Source: Gammaproteobacteria bacterium
GTDB lineage: Bacteria; Pseudomonadota; Gammaproteobacteria; SURF-13
DNA length: 64,000 nucleotides
Assembly (NCBI GenBank): GCA_016195665.1
Contig: JACPZD010000001.1
Span: 218,848 to 282,847 of the forward strand
Direction: 5' to 3'
Under the pieces are notes generated by a model. It saw nothing but the letters and a program-made list of their open reading frames with translations, was not told the origin of the DNA and did no database searches. Positions 51,845-60,677 of this stretch are shown piece after piece. Positions within the stretch are counted from its first letter, which is position 1, and the number at the start of each line of letters is the position of its first letter. Made by a program: the position numbers and the translations under genes.

Positions 51845-52495
51845 CTATAACACCAACCGCACAACGCCCAACAGAACAAGAACCGACCCGGAAACGAACC
51901 GGAGACGAAAACGGACATGGTGGCGTATGAGTTGTTCGGAACCATGGAAGCCAATCGACACAAATGCCATTTGCACGGCGGCCATGGCAAATGGGGTATA
52001 TACCGGTAGGGCATGACCAAGGTTCGCTGCCGAGGTGGCCACGATGTTATCAATGACGAGCGCGAGTCCCAGGAAGATCGCTTCAATTGGGCTGATGTGC
52101 ATGGACCGGTCAATGTCGGCCGCTTCCGGCTTGGCCATGATTTTACTCACCAAGCCTCCAACAGAAAATATCAACCCGCGGGCTACGGCAGGTTGATTCG
52201 AATCTTGTGGCCGGACTTCGTCATGCGAAGTGAGATAATCCAGCAGGAATCTGTAAACACCTAACGATACGAGAAGTAAGGCGCCAGTAGCGGTCGCCAC
52301 GCGGGCGTCGACGAATTGTGCCGACAGCAGGTGCGTGGCAAACATGGCGATAGCTGTGCAGACGACCGTGACAACTCCGATCATTCCGATCGAAGCGATG
52401 GGCATGTTAATGCCCCGTGTCCCGTATGCCGCACCCGCAGCAAGCGCATCCAGACTTACTGCGGCAGATAAAAATAAAACGTAGAAAACACTCAT
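51845..52495 (-). CDS. YtaF/MntP-type membrane transporter
   Basis: The protein has 216 residues in six predicted helices. Each half carries a SLDALAAGAAYG or VIDNIVATSAANLGHA motif with the membrane Asp of the MntP/LysE-like superfamily. The middle segment (VGGLVSKIMAKPEAADIDRS, then EAIFLGLAL) is characteristic of YtaF rather than MntP. It probably exports a divalent cation; the substrate is not known. It lies beside a cation ATPase and a dead MgtE gene. Confidence 0.8.
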   Translation of the reverse strand: MSVFYVLFLSAAVSLDALAAGAAYGTRGINMPIASIGMIGVVTVVCTAIAMFATHLLSAQFVDARVATATGALLLVSLGVYRFLLDYLTSHDEVRPQDSNQPAVARGLIFSVGGLVSKIMAKPEAADIDRSMHISPIEAIFLGLALVIDNIVATSAANLGHALPVYTPFAMAAVQMAFVSIGFHGSEQLIRHHVRFRLRFVSGSVLVLLGVVRLVL

Positions 52496-52636
52496 AGGCC
52501 TTCGGTAATGGAAACCACACGCAGCTCATGGGACATAGGACGGATAAGTAGAACCATAGCGCTGCCCGCGCCGGACGGCGCGGGTACGGGTCCATTCGGA
52601 TCTGACCGGCGTACCGCTTGCCGGCCGGGATAGCGT

Positions 52637-53269
52637 TTACTTAGGCTGTGACTCGCTTGAGGCGTGCGGCAGCGCGGCGCCGGCCACTTCCTTCACGCCC
52701 CCGACGACGCCGAGCAACACATCCTTGATGGTCGTGACAGCGGATTTGCTGATGGCGCCGGCTGCGTCGATGGCGCCGGCCACTGCGCTCTTGCTGATCT
52801 CGAGCACGTTGCCGCCGGTTTCGACACCGGCCTCGATCACGCCGTCCACGGCGCGTTTGGCGACCACGCCGAGGTCGGTACCGACCTCGGATGCACCATG
52901 CACGGCGGACTTCACCGTTTCGCGTGCCGCGGCGATGACATCACCGCCCACGTCGCTTACGCCCATGATCACTCCCTTGGCGACGCTCTTGGTGCTGAGC
53001 ACGAGTCCCGTGCCCACTTCTTCCGTTGCCTGAATTGCACCCTTCATCACGTCCTTGCTGATGGCGATACCCTCATTCGCCACCTCCCCGCCGGCGCGCA
53101 GCGCATTGGACACGGTGCTCCGCACCAGGCTCACGATTTCGGCCTCGATCTCGTTGACGCCCTTGAGGCTGCTCACGATCCCGTCCTTCACGGTTGTACC
53201 GGCATGACCGATCTTTTCATCGGCGATGTTGATTTTTGGAGCGCTGGTTTCTGTGGTTTCCATTTGCAT
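52637..53269 (-). CDS. Phasin-like amphipathic repeat protein
   Basis: The protein has 210 residues, almost entirely made of ~11-residue amphipathic helical repeats of the type AAGETVKSAVHGASEVG (here AARETVKSAVHGASEVGTDL, VAKRAVDGVIEAGVETGG). There is no signal peptide, cysteine or membrane segment. Such composition is seen in phasins, apolipoprotein-like and LEA-like proteins that coat lipid or polymer surfaces. No polyhydroxyalkanoate genes are nearby. I infer surface coating or scaffold function in the same unit as the HMA2 and DUF5132 proteins. Confidence 0.6.
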   Translation of the reverse strand: MQMETTETSAPKINIADEKIGHAGTTVKDGIVSSLKGVNEIEAEIVSLVRSTVSNALRAGGEVANEGIAISKDVMKGAIQATEEVGTGLVLSTKSVAKGVIMGVSDVGGDVIAAARETVKSAVHGASEVGTDLGVVAKRAVDGVIEAGVETGGNVLEISKSAVAGAIDAAGAISKSAVTTIKDVLLGVVGGVKEVAGAALPHASSESQPK

Positions 53270-53400
53270 GTCTGCTGCCCTCTCGTGTTTGTGGGATGTT
53301 GCTCTACTCTTACTGGTCTTAAGTCTTGGTCGTCTTGCTGATATCTGGATCGGTCATGTGTTCCGCCTCCTGGACAGCCTTGGGCACGCGCGTGCCATGC

Positions 53401-53877
53401 TCATAAATCGGACGAGTTGCCGCGACCGGTGCGCAACAGGCCGGCTGCGTACCAGAGCAGCGCTGATGACGGACCGAGCACGTGGCCGCGCTGCAACTGT
53501 ACGGCCGCGAGCGTCACCAGACCGATGAAACCGAGCGAGGCGAGATCGATACCGCCGCCGCTGAGCTTCCGCAGTTCGCCATCCAGATCGGTGAAGCGTT
53601 CGGCGAGCTGGCGTGTGAGCGGCGCCATGAGCGCCGGCGCCTCCGCGATCTGAAAAAGTTGGTGTGTCTGCACGAACGCCGCGAGCGCGCCGAGGCCGAT
53701 CGCCGGCTCGAGCAATACGCTGCCGGTCACCGGATTGGTCACGACCCGTTCGACGCCCGGACATTGCGCGAGTTTTTCTTCAATACCAGCGAAGTAATCC
53801 GCCTGGCCGCGCCGTGCACGAATGCGCAGGCGCAGGCGCCCCGCGTTTGCGTGGCTGATTTCGGCTTGCGGCAGCAT
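53401..53877 (-). CDS. HMA2-domain protein (second)
   Basis: The protein has 158 residues. The domain at about 8-75 (SHANAGRLRLRIRARRG ... VVTNPVTGSVLLEP) matches the HMA2 signature of the ATPase N-terminus. A C-terminal hydrophobic region (about 108-150: IDLASLGFIGLVTLAAVQLQ) probably anchors it in the membrane. It begins 18 bases after the DUF5132 gene and is likely co-transcribed. Confidence 0.75.
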   Translation of the reverse strand: MLPQAEISHANAGRLRLRIRARRGQADYFAGIEEKLAQCPGVERVVTNPVTGSVLLEPAIGLGALAAFVQTHQLFQIAEAPALMAPLTRQLAERFTDLDGELRKLSGGGIDLASLGFIGLVTLAAVQLQRGHVLGPSSALLWYAAGLLRTGRGNSSDL

Positions 53878-53895
53878 GTGTGCCCTCCGCTTCGC

Positions 53896-54204
53896 TTAGG
53901 ACGTCGTCTCGGCGCCGGGCTCGGTGGCGGTCGCTGCTGCCGCCGGCGGCGCCATCGCCTGCGCCGCGTGCTCCTGCTCGATTTCTGCCTTGGCCTCGGC
54001 GACCACGTCCTCCATCACCTCACACAGTTCGGCGACTGCCTCGCGGCCTTTCTCGAAGACAATGATGCCGCTCTTGACCATCGCCTTGACTAACGGCTTT
54101 GCGGCGCGCGCCACCACGGGCAGGGCGATCGGGATGAGCAACGCGGCCGCGATGCCGATCCCGAGCACGGCGACGTTACCCTTGAATATGTCTTGCACGG
54201 CCAT
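53896..54204 (-). CDS. DUF5132 small membrane protein
   Basis: The protein has 102 residues from ATG 54204 (GAGG seven bases upstream). One hydrophobic segment (NVAVLGIGIAAALLIPIALPV) precedes an amphipathic acidic helix (FEKGREAVAELCEVMEDVVAEAKAEIEQEH) and an Ala/Pro tail. This fits DUF5132 proteins, of unknown function, which I recall near HMA2 and P-type ATPase genes. It is the first gene of the leftward unit. Confidence 0.75.
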   Translation of the reverse strand: MAVQDIFKGNVAVLGIGIAAALLIPIALPVVARAAKPLVKAMVKSGIIVFEKGREAVAELCEVMEDVVAEAKAEIEQEHAAQAMAPPAAAATATEPGAETTS

Positions 54205-54306
54205 AACGAACCTCACTAGAAAACCTGCGCCGCTGTCGGCGCGGCGTAATATTAAGATCTTGTGATTAGATTACAGAAAACACCGACGCGGGAGTGTTAA
54301 ATTTTT

Positions 54307-54324
54307 ATTACAAACAGGTTACAA
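54307..54324 (-). promoter_or_regulatory. Pho-box-like direct repeat upstream of the DUF5132 operon
   Basis: The minus strand reads TTGTAACCTGTTTGTAAT: two TTGTAA[CT] heptamers with a four-base gap, the 11-base spacing of a Pho box, 103 bases before the ATG. The heptamers differ from CTGTCAT, so PhoB binding is only a possibility. Confidence 0.35.
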
Positions 54325-54410
54325 CTGCGCGCTGTGCACAGGAAATTGCGGCAGATCAAATTTTTGGAGCGAGGCGGGGGTTGTTCGTACCCTCGCCCAG
54401 GCGGGTGCGG

Positions 54411-55541
54411 TCACCCCGGGGAGGGAGCCTCGCCGGCCGGGCAGCATAGTTCGTAGGTAGGGATGCCCGGCCGGCGCTCATACCAGGCGCGCGAGCGGTT
54501 GACCATGCGTGCAGCGGCGAGCATGACCGGTACCTCGATCAACACGCCGACTACCGTGGCAAGGGCGGCGCCCGACCCGAAGCCGAACAGCGCGATGGCC
54601 GTGGCCACCGCGAGCTCGAAGAAGTTGCTCGCCCCGATCAGGGCCGAGGGGCCGGCCACGCAGTGCGGCGAGCCGAGCATGCGGTTGGCGAAGTAGGCGA
54701 GCCCGGAGTTGAAGAACACCTGCACTAGGATCGGCGCCGCGAGCAGCAGAATCACGAGCGGCTGGCGCACGATCTGCTCGCCCTGGAAACCGAACAGCAG
54801 CACCAGCGTGGCGAGTAGCGCCGCGAGCGACACCGGGTGCAGCGCCCTGATCACGCGCGCCAGCCGCGCCCAGCCGTGCCCGTGCCGGAGGATCGCGCGG
54901 CGCACGAAGCAGGCGGCCACGAGCGGCGCCACGATGTAGAGCGCGACCGACAGCAGCAGCGTGTCCCACGGCACCGTGATGGCCGAGAGCCCGAGCAAGA
55001 GCCCCACGATCGGGGCGAAGGCGAAGATCATGATCACGTCGTTCAGCGCCACCTGGATGAGCGTGAACTGCGGCTCGCCGCGCGTAAGGTGGCTCCAGAC
55101 GAACACCATGGCGGTGCAGGGGGCGGCCGCGAGCAGGATGAGGCCGGCGATGTACGAGTCAATCTGCTCCGCCGGCAGCCAGGGGCGGAACAGATAACCG
55201 GCGAACAACCAGCCGAGCGCCGCCATCGAGAACGGCTTCACCGCCCAGTTGACGGCGAGCGTCACGCCGATGCCCTTCCAGTGAGCCGTCACCCGGTGCA
55301 GCACCGCGAAGTCCACCTTGAGCAGCATCGGGAAGATCATCAGCCAGACAAGCACCGCCACCGGCAGATTGATGCGCGTGAGTTCGATGGCGCCCACTGC
55401 TTGAAACACGGCGGGGAAGAGCCGTCCGAGCGCGATGCCGGCGACGATGCACAGGAACACCCACACGGTGAGATAGCGCTCGAAGAAGCCCATCCCGGCT
55501 CCGGCAGAGCGCTTCCCCGTTGTCTCGCATTGCGCACTCAT
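54411..55541 (-). CDS. acr3: Arsenite efflux transporter ACR3
   Basis: The protein has 376 residues from ATG 55541; the longer frame upstream is the antisense of arsC. It has ten membrane helices with INLPVAVLVWLMIFPMLLKVDF, the pore Cys motif LLAAAPCTAMVFVWS, ALNDVIMIFAFAP and IGASNFFELAVATAI. It expels arsenite (or antimonite). It lies directly after arsC; no arsR is nearby. Confidence 0.94.
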   Translation of the reverse strand: MSAQCETTGKRSAGAGMGFFERYLTVWVFLCIVAGIALGRLFPAVFQAVGAIELTRINLPVAVLVWLMIFPMLLKVDFAVLHRVTAHWKGIGVTLAVNWAVKPFSMAALGWLFAGYLFRPWLPAEQIDSYIAGLILLAAAPCTAMVFVWSHLTRGEPQFTLIQVALNDVIMIFAFAPIVGLLLGLSAITVPWDTLLLSVALYIVAPLVAACFVRRAILRHGHGWARLARVIRALHPVSLAALLATLVLLFGFQGEQIVRQPLVILLLAAPILVQVFFNSGLAYFANRMLGSPHCVAGPSALIGASNFFELAVATAIALFGFGSGAALATVVGVLIEVPVMLAAARMVNRSRAWYERRPGIPTYELCCPAGEAPSPG

Positions 55542-55561
55542 GACGATCTTCTTGCCGTATG

Positions 55562-56008
55562 TTACCGCCCGGCGTCCCCGGAGCGCAGGTTTTCGATAAG
55601 TTCCGCGACGCGGCGATGCACCTCGTCGCGCGCGGTGCGGAACTTGGCCATGATCTCTTCCTCCGCGCCCGTGGCCCTGGCCGGATCTTCGAGGGGCCAG
55701 TGCGCTTTCCGAACGCCCGGCGGCGGCACCGGGCAGTGCTCGTCGGCATGCCCGCAGACGGTCACCACCAGATCGGCCCATTCAAGCATATCCGGAGTGA
55801 GTTTCGTGGACTCCTGATGCGAGATGTCCACGCCGGCCTCACGCATGACCGCGATGGCGCGCGGGTTCTTGCCCTGGGCCTCGATGCCGGCCGAGCGCGC
55901 CTCCAGCGACGCGCCGCCCAGGTGATTCGCCCATCCCTCAGCCATCTGCGAGCGGCAGGAGTTGCCGGTGCAGAGGAACAGGACGCGGATTTTCTGTTTC
56001 ATGAGCAT
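55562..56008 (-). CDS. arsC: Arsenate reductase (LMW phosphatase type)
   Basis: The protein has 148 residues. The phosphate-binding loop CTGNSCRSQMAEG (nucleophilic Cys) and the redox cysteines in VTVCGHADEHCP identify the thioredoxin-coupled ArsC. It reduces arsenate to arsenite for ACR3. ATG 56002 is an alternative start. Confidence 0.94.
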   Translation of the reverse strand: MLMKQKIRVLFLCTGNSCRSQMAEGWANHLGGASLEARSAGIEAQGKNPRAIAVMREAGVDISHQESTKLTPDMLEWADLVVTVCGHADEHCPVPPPGVRKAHWPLEDPARATGAEEEIMAKFRTARDEVHRRVAELIENLRSGDAGR

Positions 56009-56160
56009 GCTATCCCTATGTGTCGGCTGTCGGGTTTGGCCTCGGCTATACCGGGGAGGTCGGCGCGCGCTACAGCCTGGTCCAGGCCACTTTTAACGCC
56101 GCGTTGCACCCTTCAGCGAGTATTGAACAGGCCCTTAGACCAGTTGGCTGCAACCGCTCG

Positions 56161-57009
56161 TTAAGCTTGCTGGCTGAGTGGGGCGGAACTGTACATCGCT
56201 GCCTCGCCCACCTCGTCCAGCGCATCATCCACCGGTGATGCGGCCGGGCGGACCGGTATGCGATGATCATGGATAATAGCGCGAATTTGCGATTGGGTGT
56301 GCTCCGCCAAGGCCCTGCGGGGCGCCCCCGTGGCTGTAATAGGCGGACAAAAATTCAAACTCACCTCTAACGTCGGCTCGCCAAGCAGTCTCCAAAGATG
56401 GGCCAACAGCACATCTTCACCGACAAAGGGGGCCAGAGGATTTACACCCTCTGGATGCGGATAGCGGATGGCCACGGCCTGCGCCTTGGTATCGGCCTGC
56501 ACGGCGGCCTGGTAAAGCCGGGCATGAAAATGCTCCACCGTCTCACCACCGCTGGAGGTGCCCTCCGGAAAGAACAGCACGTTGCGCTGCGCCTTGAGCC
56601 GGATCGTCATCTGCTCGGCGATGTAAGGGCTTTGTTCCCCGCGCCGCAGAAACAAGGTACCGGTACGCGCGGCGAGACCTCCAAACACCGGCCAGCCTCG
56701 TATCTCCTCTTTAGCAACAAACACGGCGTCCAGCCGGGCGCGAAGGGCGATGATGTCCAGCCAAGAGATGTGGTTGGCGACAAACAGAGTGGGGGCAGGG
56801 CCTATGTCGCCGTCCATCCGGATGCGCAAATTGAGGATTCGACAGAGCTTGCGCGACCACCAGCCCGCCGCGGCCTGCTGATAATCGGCAAAGGGACGGC
56901 GGCTGTATCTTCGCTGAAAGTCCAGCAGCGGATAGGCGACAAAAAGGCTCACCAGCATGAACCATGCAAGCCGGCCAAGGCGCAGCAGGCGGCGCAACTG
57001 ACGTATCAA
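56161..57009 (-). CDS. olsA: Lyso-ornithine lipid O-acyltransferase-like (PlsC family)
   Basis: The protein has 282 residues from TTG 57009, one base after the olsB stop, with GGAAG upstream; the longer frame runs antisense-like through olsB. An N-terminal membrane segment precedes the acyltransferase motifs NHISWLDII (H-x4-D) and FPEGTSSGGETV. It would add the second acyl chain to lyso-ornithine lipid. The pairing with olsB supports the assignment over a general PlsC. Confidence 0.85.
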   Translation of the reverse strand: MIRQLRRLLRLGRLAWFMLVSLFVAYPLLDFQRRYSRRPFADYQQAAAGWWSRKLCRILNLRIRMDGDIGPAPTLFVANHISWLDIIALRARLDAVFVAKEEIRGWPVFGGLAARTGTLFLRRGEQSPYIAEQMTIRLKAQRNVLFFPEGTSSGGETVEHFHARLYQAAVQADTKAQAVAIRYPHPEGVNPLAPFVGEDVLLAHLWRLLGEPTLEVSLNFCPPITATGAPRRALAEHTQSQIRAIIHDHRIPVRPAASPVDDALDEVGEAAMYSSAPLSQQA

Positions 57010-57010
57010 G

Positions 57011-57805
57011 CTAAGCTTCCGAACGCTGCATGAAATGTCTTGCGTAACGGGGATGTATGCGCTTTGCGGAAAGCAGAACGAATAGATCCGCCACATTGAA
57101 CTGAGGATCCCAAGCCGGCTCACCGCAGATCATCGCCCCCATGCGCAGATAAGCGCTGAGCAGGGGAGGAAAAGCGATTTGGCCAGCCCCCGCAACGGGA
57201 TGCGGCATGCTGTTGAACAAAGGTAAATGCGGGTAGACGCGCTGCGCCGGCGGGCTTGAGTGCTTCTCATTGAGCGCGGTATAAAGAGCGGTAATATACT
57301 CCATACCCTTCTCTAGGGAGATGCTCGCGCACCCCATCAGGTAATCAAACTTGTGCGCCATCATAAAGCGGGCAAGCCCCTGCCATAACAAACTCACCGT
57401 GGCGCCATTACGGTAATCAGGGTGCACACAGGTACGGCCGACTTCCATGAACCTTCCCGGCAGGCTTAAAATCCGGCCGAGATCAAATTCAGTCTGTGAA
57501 TAGTAGTTTCCTGCGCGCGCCGCCTCGTTGTCGGTAAGGATACGGTAGCAACCAACCACCTGATGATGATGCGCGGCGTCGCGCACCAGCAGATGCAGAC
57601 AATAAGGATCAAACTCGTCCTCCTCCGTGCGTGAAAAGGGATCACCGGCGCCTGCTCCCATTTCCTCAACGAAAACTTGATAACGCAGGCGTTGCGCAGC
57701 GCGGATATCTTCCGGTTTGCGCGTAAGGGTCACATAAAGTTGATGCCCTTGTTCAGCAGGCGCCTGTGATTGAAAAACGGGTTCACGACGGGCCGTTTGC
57801 AGCAT
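57011..57805 (-). CDS. olsB: L-ornithine N-alpha-acyltransferase (OlsB-like)
   Basis: The protein has 264 residues. The GNAT-like acyltransferase pattern of OlsB is clear: RYQVFVEEMGAG, DEFDPYCLHLLVRD, GCYRILTD, EVGRTCVHPDYRNGATVSLLW and YLMGCASISLEKG. OlsB links a 3-hydroxyacyl chain from acyl-ACP to ornithine. Ornithine lipids replace phospholipids when phosphate is scarce, which fits the pst genes and Pho-type sites in this region. GGAGGGAG lies just before the ATG. Confidence 0.88.
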   Translation of the reverse strand: MLQTARREPVFQSQAPAEQGHQLYVTLTRKPEDIRAAQRLRYQVFVEEMGAGAGDPFSRTEEDEFDPYCLHLLVRDAAHHHQVVGCYRILTDNEAARAGNYYSQTEFDLGRILSLPGRFMEVGRTCVHPDYRNGATVSLLWQGLARFMMAHKFDYLMGCASISLEKGMEYITALYTALNEKHSSPPAQRVYPHLPLFNSMPHPVAGAGQIAFPPLLSAYLRMGAMICGEPAWDPQFNVADLFVLLSAKRIHPRYARHFMQRSEA

Positions 57806-58354
57806 AACTCTCCCTCCAATTGACGAATTAGGAAGAGAATGCGGTAGTTTTGTTACAGCCTGATGATGTTAATTTGAACTTATTTTGACGAGTCATTGTG
57901 TTACAACCTTAATAAGCCCAGCGGGCGGCGTGTTCAGGGGGCACACTCAAGCCGATATTTGAGCTTCACCGTGGAGGAGAAACAAGCTCTTTTATTGTTG
58001 TTCTCCGCGGCCTGCGCGATGGAAACTCTGCCGCCGGAAATAAAAACACGTACACCTCAAGGTGTACGTTGAATGGCAATAGCGCTGTGGCGTTAAGAAG
58101 AGATCAAAAGTCGTGATTGATACCGAAGGTGTACGGATCGGCACCCCGGCGCAGTCAGAACCTGCGCAAAGTCGCGACCCCAGTAGAAAACTCTCTTGCC
58201 AACATGAGGGGTCTACGCATGATATGACTCTACGCCGCTGTGCGGCTATCGCGGGCTCCTCGCCTCGGTGTTCCACCTTCCGTGGCTCGTCGGAAGAACA
58301 GTAGCTTTAGCGTAGTTGAGTGTAATCTTCATCAAAGCTAAGAGGAGTAGATCG
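57806..58354. other. Intergenic stretch upstream of olsB
   Basis: There is no gene with support. It holds a weak Pho-box-like match, CTGTAACAAAACTACCGC (minus strand, 57841-57858), and a terminator-like palindrome (58048-58069). The rest is unrecognised. Confidence 0.5.
58048..58069 (-). terminator. Possible terminator downstream of the membrane-protein gene
   Basis: The stem ACGTACACCT / AGGTGTACGT is followed by GTTTTT on the minus strand, about 285 bases after the stop at 58355. Confidence 0.5.
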
Positions 58355-58816
58355 CTAGCGCACTTTCGAAACGTACTTAAGCCAAAGCGCAGTTGTGATT
58401 CCCCAGATCACATTGAAGATGAAGACCAATGCAGGCGTGAGTGTTCCAAGCTCCAGTCCCAACATACCCTTTTTGACCTTGAACGGGAAGACGATGAAGA
58501 GCTGAACCAGCGTTGGCCCGAGGCTTAGCAGGACTCCCCTGAGCACCACGCGACCTGGCAGAATCGGCAGTAGAAAGAGTGCACCCCAAATCCCCGCCCA
58601 GATCAGCCGCTGATACAGCCAGCCTGGCGTCAGGGCTGGCGCAAGGTTGACGCCGAGGGCTGCGCTGATGCCATACGCTCCGAAACACCACACGGCGAGA
58701 CTGTCAGTAAGCCCGCCTAATGCCCCGGCTGCAAACACCATACTGAGTCGTCTTGCTAGCTCTCTCACCGGCTTATACTCCCATTCCTCTGATAAAAAGC
58801 CAAGGCATTCTAACAT
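58355..58816 (-). CDS. Hypothetical membrane protein
   Basis: The protein has up to 153 residues; translation may begin later, at the Met before VFAAGALGG. Four hydrophobic segments are seen (SMVFAAGALGGLTDSLAVW, LIWAGIWGALFLLPIL, VLLSLGPTLVQLFIVFPF, ALVFIFNVIWGITTALWL). I do not recognise a family with confidence. Confidence 0.65.
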   Translation of the reverse strand: MLECLGFLSEEWEYKPVRELARRLSMVFAAGALGGLTDSLAVWCFGAYGISAALGVNLAPALTPGWLYQRLIWAGIWGALFLLPILPGRVVLRGVLLSLGPTLVQLFIVFPFKVKKGMLGLELGTLTPALVFIFNVIWGITTALWLKYVSKVR

Positions 58817-58841
58817 CGCAAAAGAATTTGCCTTACATTAT

Positions 58842-59123
58842 CTAGTACCCATACCTGCTCTGGCCAATGCCATTAGCTCTTGTATTACTGCTGCTATCAC
58901 CGCTGTTGCTGTTACTCATATGATCCTTGTTCTGCTCCACCGCCTTGTCCGTTTGTTTGCTCTTGTTTGTCTTACAGTCTTTGCGGGTGTTCTGGTCGTT
59001 AGAAGCCATGTCATCAGTGGACGTACTACTCGACTGCGTGCCGTTAGAGTACATATCATCAGCTGCAAATGTCATCCCAGACAACAGCGTTAAAGCCAAT
59101 ACGCTTAGTAATTTCTTTTTCAT
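58842..59123 (-). CDS. Small secreted low-complexity protein
   Basis: The protein has 93 residues, with AAGGAGC upstream. A clear signal peptide (MKKKLLSVLALTLLSGMTFA, cleaved before ADD) precedes a Ser/Asn/Asp/Thr/Lys-rich, disordered mature region with one Cys. Most likely periplasmic or released. No family is recognised. Codon use looks AT-richer than neighbouring genes. Confidence 0.65.
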   Translation of the reverse strand: MKKKLLSVLALTLLSGMTFAADDMYSNGTQSSSTSTDDMASNDQNTRKDCKTNKSKQTDKAVEQNKDHMSNSNSGDSSSNTRANGIGQSRYGY

Positions 59124-59522
59124 ACAAGTGCTCCTTTAGCCGGGTTAGCAAGAGATCATTAAATTTCCGTAGTTGAAAGCTTGGATACAAATGCCCAGCG
59201 CAGTTGTTTACGCCGGACGCTTATGACTTTAAGCAGCATCACGCCGCGCTCTTTGCACTGGGTACTTGAAACCGCTCCCTCATTACAGCGTGGATGGCTG
59301 TTGAATTGCACCTAAAACTGACCCACCCAGTCTGATCGAGCCTCAAAGCGCCGTATTCCTCGCTCTACTAAGACTTCTATCTGCCACAGCTTCGCTACCA
59401 TCTTCCCCAAGGTAAAAGCCTCCCTTGCCATGGCGGGCTCCTTCCCAAGTTGGAAAATACGCCAATCAACTTGGCGCCGAAATCGCCAGTCAGGTCATTC
59501 TTGCCTGGTTGGTAGCCGGAAC
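59124..59522. other. Intergenic stretch left of the IS element
   Basis: No gene is supported. The segment near 59309-59332 (CACCTAAAACTGACCCACCC) resembles ends seen in IS21-type elements, but nothing else of such an element is present. Confidence 0.35.
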
Positions 59523-60648
59523 TAAACATGACGACATAAATAATGCCGCATAATGGAGTTATAATAACAGCGACTTTCCAAAAGGGGGACGCTGTCATGC
59601 GGAAACTGGAAATTGGCGATGCCGACATCATGCGCATTGCGATCCAACAGGAAATTGCCCGCTCCGAAGAGTCGCGCTACGACCACCGGCTTCATGGTTT
59701 GTTGCTGATCACCGGCGGCCAAAGTTGTGGGCAGGTGGCCGATCTGTTCGGTGAAGATCGGCGTACCGTGCAACGCTGGGTCAAGACGTTTGAGGCACAC
59801 GGGCTGGACGGTTTGCGTGAGGGCGAGCGTTCTGGCCGGCCGAGATCGCTGGATGCCCGTCGGTGGGCCGCGCTGGGCAAAGACCTCAGACGCAGTCCGC
59901 GTGAATTCGGTCATGAGGCCGGTCTGTGGGACGGCAAATTGCTCTCGCAACATTTGCGATTGCGCTACGGGGTGGAACTGGGTGTGCGGCAATGCCAGCG
60001 GCTCTTCCGTGACATGGGATTCCGCTTCCGCAAGCCCAGGCCACAAGTCGCCCAGTCTGATCCGGCCAAGGTCACAGCCCTTAAAAAAACTGCGGCGCCT
60101 GGCCAAAAAAGAGGAGGTTGAACTTTGGAGCTTGGACGAACGCCACTTCCAGCAACACGGAACGCGCTGCCGGATGTGGGCGCCCCCGGAAGACAAAGAC
60201 CCGGTGGTTATCCATGCGCCGACACGCAAGTCTATCGCCTGTTTTGGCGCGGTCAGCCTGCACACTGGGAAATTCGTTCGTTCAATATCCGCCAAGTTCG
60301 ACGCCCAAACGTTTGGGGACTTCTTGAAGAAGTTGCTGCGGCGCCGTTCGAGAGGGAAGAAAAGGGTCATCGTGCTGGATAACGCTCGGCATCACCATGC
60401 CAAACTTCTTGCATCTTGGTTGCACCAGCGTCGACAAGACCTCGCCTTGGTGTTCTTGCCGCCGTACAGTCCCCAGCTCGCGCCCATTGAGCGAGTCTGG
60501 AAGTTGGCGCGGCGACTGGCAACTCACAATCGCTATTTTGCCAGCCTGGACGATGTGTTGATGGCGGTAGACTCATGTTTCGATCAGTGGCGAAAGCCAA
60601 ACTCCGTTCTGCGCCGGCTATGCGGCATTATTTAAGACGCTATGTTTA
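59523..60648 (+). mobile_element. IS630-family insertion sequence
   Basis: The terminal inverted repeats come in two blocks: an outer CTAAACAT block and an inner TAAATAATGCCGCATA block (59537-59552 and 60619-60634), separated by seven unmatched bases. TA dinucleotides flank the ends, as expected for IS630/Tc1-mariner insertion. One transposase gene in two frames fills the interior. Confidence 0.85.
59597..60635 (+). CDS. IS630-family transposase, split by a +1 frameshift
   Basis: The first frame (59597-60121) holds the helix-turn-helix region (GQVADLFGEDRRTVQRWVKT) and the start of the catalytic domain. The second frame (entered near 60082) holds the DDE part: WSLDERHFQQHG, VIVLDNARHHHA and LPPYSPQLAPIERVWK. 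The frames meet at a run of seven A (CTTAAAAAAACTG). Six A would give one open frame, so either slippage makes the full enzyme or a base insertion killed it. Confidence 0.85.
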
Positions 60649-60677
60649 GCTGGGCAGATCATACCGAGAGAATAGAT

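Noticed and set aside
52496..52636. Manganese (yybP-ykoY) riboswitch before the YtaF-type gene
   Set aside because: Only a GC hairpin (CCGCGCCG/CGGCGCGG) is seen; the conserved loop sequences are missing.
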